In this document: piece by piece, positions 61,898 to 64,000 of the stretch
Layout of the letters: each line of letters begins with the position of its first letter
Numbering within the stretch: the first letter of the stretch is position 1
From: Arbacia lixula
Lineage: Eukaryota > Echinodermata > Echinoidea > Arbacioida > Arbaciidae
NCBI GenBank assembly: GCA_963669155.1
Contig: OZ022576.1
Coordinates: forward strand, 29,417,938 to 29,481,937
Reading direction: 5' to 3'
Length of the DNA: 64,000 nt
Position numbers and translations under genes: made by a program
The notes under the pieces: model-generated
Told to the model about the DNA's origin: nothing
Database searches by the model: none
Seen by the model: the letters and a program-made list of their open reading frames with translations, nothing else

Positions 61898-63793
61898 GTA
61901 ACTAAACGATATAATATAACTTGGGTCCATGCACATTATTGTATCTCATGTTGGGAGTGAGAGGATTGTGAATTTACAAGGTAATGATATAGATGGGTTT
62001 TTGTGGTGGAGGTAAGAGCATGAGCTATATGAGAAGCCAAGTGGCTGTAAAAGTGGCGGTGAAAGTGCAACATTTAAATATGGATGATAATGAGAAAAAG
62101 AGTTGAAAAGGAGAAGGATATATGGAAAGTGATGGCCTTCAGAAGTGGACGCTTTCTTTTAAAGGGTGTGTATGATTGTATGCGCGCGTGTGTATGTGTT
62201 ATGTTTGTGTGTGTAGGAGGGGGGGGGGGGTGGGGGTTAATGACATATCTTCTCTTCCGCTTTATTTTTCTCCTTTTCACGGTTCGTCTGCCCCGTCTTT
62301 CCTTTCACACCTCACTTTTTGCTCTCCTGTTCTCTTTTCATTTGATAAATAACACGATACTAGTTCAAATCGTGGCTATAGACCGAATTTAAGCTAATAA
62401 ATAAAGTCCCAGACTCATTTTCTCAACCAACGGTACTTTGATTTTCTCCCCGACATTTTATTTTGTCGGCCAAACAATTCACATTCCTCATAATTCGATC
62501 TGCTTTTGCCTCTTTTCTCAAAAGAGTCGGCATAGGATGATTTCTTACGTACAAATATGATCTAGTAGATTATCAGACCAATAATCACAGAAAATTTAAT
62601 GTTCAACCAGATGAACGCACCCCACCCCATACGACTATTTCCATCCTATTTTGACGCGGAGTCTACGGGGTGCAAACAAAAGATACGGTGTCGGGAGTCC
62701 AGCAGAGCTAATGGCGACAGTGAAGTGTTGATTGTCTGCTAAATCCACACTGCGCTCTTTTGATTCACGCCGCTCTAAATGGTCGAGTAATTTTAAGGGA
62801 TTACAATCGCCGGCCCAGGCCGCAGGAAATGCCAATCACCGTTATTGTTTCCCTTCGGTCTGTCCATCAAATTCCGCAGCTCCGCGTACCTCTGCCTGCT
62901 GATTGGTCGATCAGCTGTCGCGCAACATTGTAGGGCGCTAATCCTGAGATGGCGTATCTGCCAGTATGTTTGTCCTTTGTCTCGGAGAAGGGACTGGCGG
63001 CGAACATCACAAGAATTAATTATTTCCAGTTCCGTAACACGTCGCATGGGCAGGGTGTCGCTAATGCCAGTTGTGTTCGGCCGCGATGTTATTTAGGAGA
63101 GAAAATAAACAGAGCCTAATGATGAATGAATCTTGCTTATTCCGCAATGGATGAACGTGAATTATCATCTAGTTACAGAGTACATCTTGTTCTTTACTCT
63201 ACACTCCTGTCGATCCTGTCGATAGTTCACGCAACCATTCACATTAGTCTCTTGAATTCATCAATCATCAATAATTTTCCATGTAACCCTGATTAGCATA
63301 ACCGTGTCAGTCAGTCAATGGGTATGAAATTGCAGACTAGCATCTGAATGATTTGTCCATAGAGGTTGATATGATTTGTTTAGTCCAGCCTTCCGACATC
63401 GGGCCAAGAACAGCTGGTAGGCCTATATCAGGCACTAGTCTGGTCCAACAGACACATGTTTGAGAATTGAGAGATAGGTCAGCACCCAGAACAACGTGTG
63501 TCCTATGCAGCCATTTTGCAGCTATAGCCGATCTTATATTCAAAAGTGTTGCTTTTCTTCAGATGATTTAGCGCTAAAAATAATATCCGTTCTTAAAGTG
63601 AAAATCGAAAACACACGCTCGTATGGCAAGCCGTTTTAGCATTTATTCTTATTTCTTGATATCACGAATTCGATTTCTTGATATCAAGAATTCGATTTCT
63701 GAATAGTTCAGTGGCCGGGAGAGGGCGAGCTTCGCCCTCCGCCCTCGCCCGTCAGTAGTTAGCCCACTAGCCCGACGCCTATCGGATAGGCTA
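61898..63793. other. Sp5-like 3' flank with a candidate regulatory patch
   Basis: No exon and no C2H2 zinc-finger coding sequence were found on either strand. A G tract lies at about 62218-62231. The stretch 62640-63080 is less AT-rich and contains CTGATTGGTCGATC, CCTTTGTCTC and AATTAATTATT, words resembling CCAAT, Sox and homeodomain sites. This is compatible with an enhancer but unproven. ATTTCTTGATATCAAGAATT-type palindromic words lie at 63650-63700. Confidence 0.4.
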
Positions 63794-64000
63794 CCACCAC
63801 CCCAAAAGTCTTTTGATTCTACTCAATAGCTCTTTATAATTGAATTCATCGCTTCTTTTGGCAATGTAAAGAGAAAGTTATCCCTATAATTTTTATTTCT
63901 GTAACTATTCTACCAAATTGAGATTGTAATCCATTTTCTTCATTCCAACCAATTACCAAAATTGTTGTTTTATCCATATTAACGTTTAAACCACTAACTT
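63794..64000 (-). mobile_element. L1-like LINE reverse transcriptase fragment, runs off the window edge
   Basis: The minus strand reads VSGLNVNMDKTTILVIGW and then TEIKIIGITFSL, the RT segment that follows the YADD motif in L1-type LINEs. After a one-base frameshift it continues RSDEFNYKELLSRIKRLLGW and stops matching at 63794. The catalytic motif would lie beyond 64000. The fragment ends at the same RLLGWW position where the 22992-24963 copy begins. Confidence 0.75.

Overview
The window is eukaryotic, AT-rich nuclear DNA with four multi-exon protein genes whose GT-AG introns I could place by hand. The intervening DNA is full of microsatellites, fold-back elements and non-LTR retrotransposon debris. 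Gene content (HDHD5, ISY1, an SLC45 transporter, an Sp5-type factor) is metazoan. Three things suggest a marine invertebrate deuterostome, most likely an echinoderm: the repeat repertoire (palindromic TTCGTTATTCCGAA satellite DNA, short GTTGCATAAAACTTACCAT inverted-repeat elements, abundant ACATGTA words), CR1/L2 and L1-like LINEs, and a histone H2A fragment reading KARTKAKSRSSRAGLQ. This species call is inference.

Layout. 1-7266: AT-rich DNA without a recognisable gene, with one 0.6-kb fold-back element at 2535-3135. 7267-18854 (minus): HDHD5, eight coding exons, 454 aa, all four HAD motifs intact. 18855-28716: intergenic, holding a palindromic Tc1/mariner derivative (20195-21298), a 5'-truncated L1-like LINE (22992-24963), a retroposed scrap of histone H2A with a 29-nt A tail (24992-25092) and half of a dispersed repeat pair. 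28717-40397 (minus): ISY1, nine coding exons, 285 aa. Its introns carry a 157-bp tandem array bounded by short inverted repeats (31513-33324) and an antisense CR1/L2-like LINE with a 678-codon ORF (about 35900-38111). 42947-50409 (plus): an SLC45-family sugar transporter, eight coding exons, about 690 aa, transcribed divergently from ISY1. 50410-60459: a long intergenic stretch with G-tract repeats, MITE-like elements and hairpins. 60460-61897 (plus): a compact TATA-driven two-exon gene encoding an Sp5-like protein that has the SP box but no zinc fingers before its stop. 61898-64000: flanking DNA ending in a second L1-like LINE fragment that runs off the window.

The four genes have no evident shared pathway: HDHD5 is a mitochondrial-type HAD phosphatase, ISY1 a spliceosome factor, SLC45 a membrane transporter and the Sp5-like protein a developmental-type regulator. 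The items most worth a second look are the finger-less Sp5-like gene, the nuclear-receptor-like half-site array in the ISY1 intron, the H2A/poly(A) fusion, and the two LINE fragments that break at the same codon. All exon boundaries were read by eye from splice consensus plus reading-frame continuity; no alignment or transcript was available.
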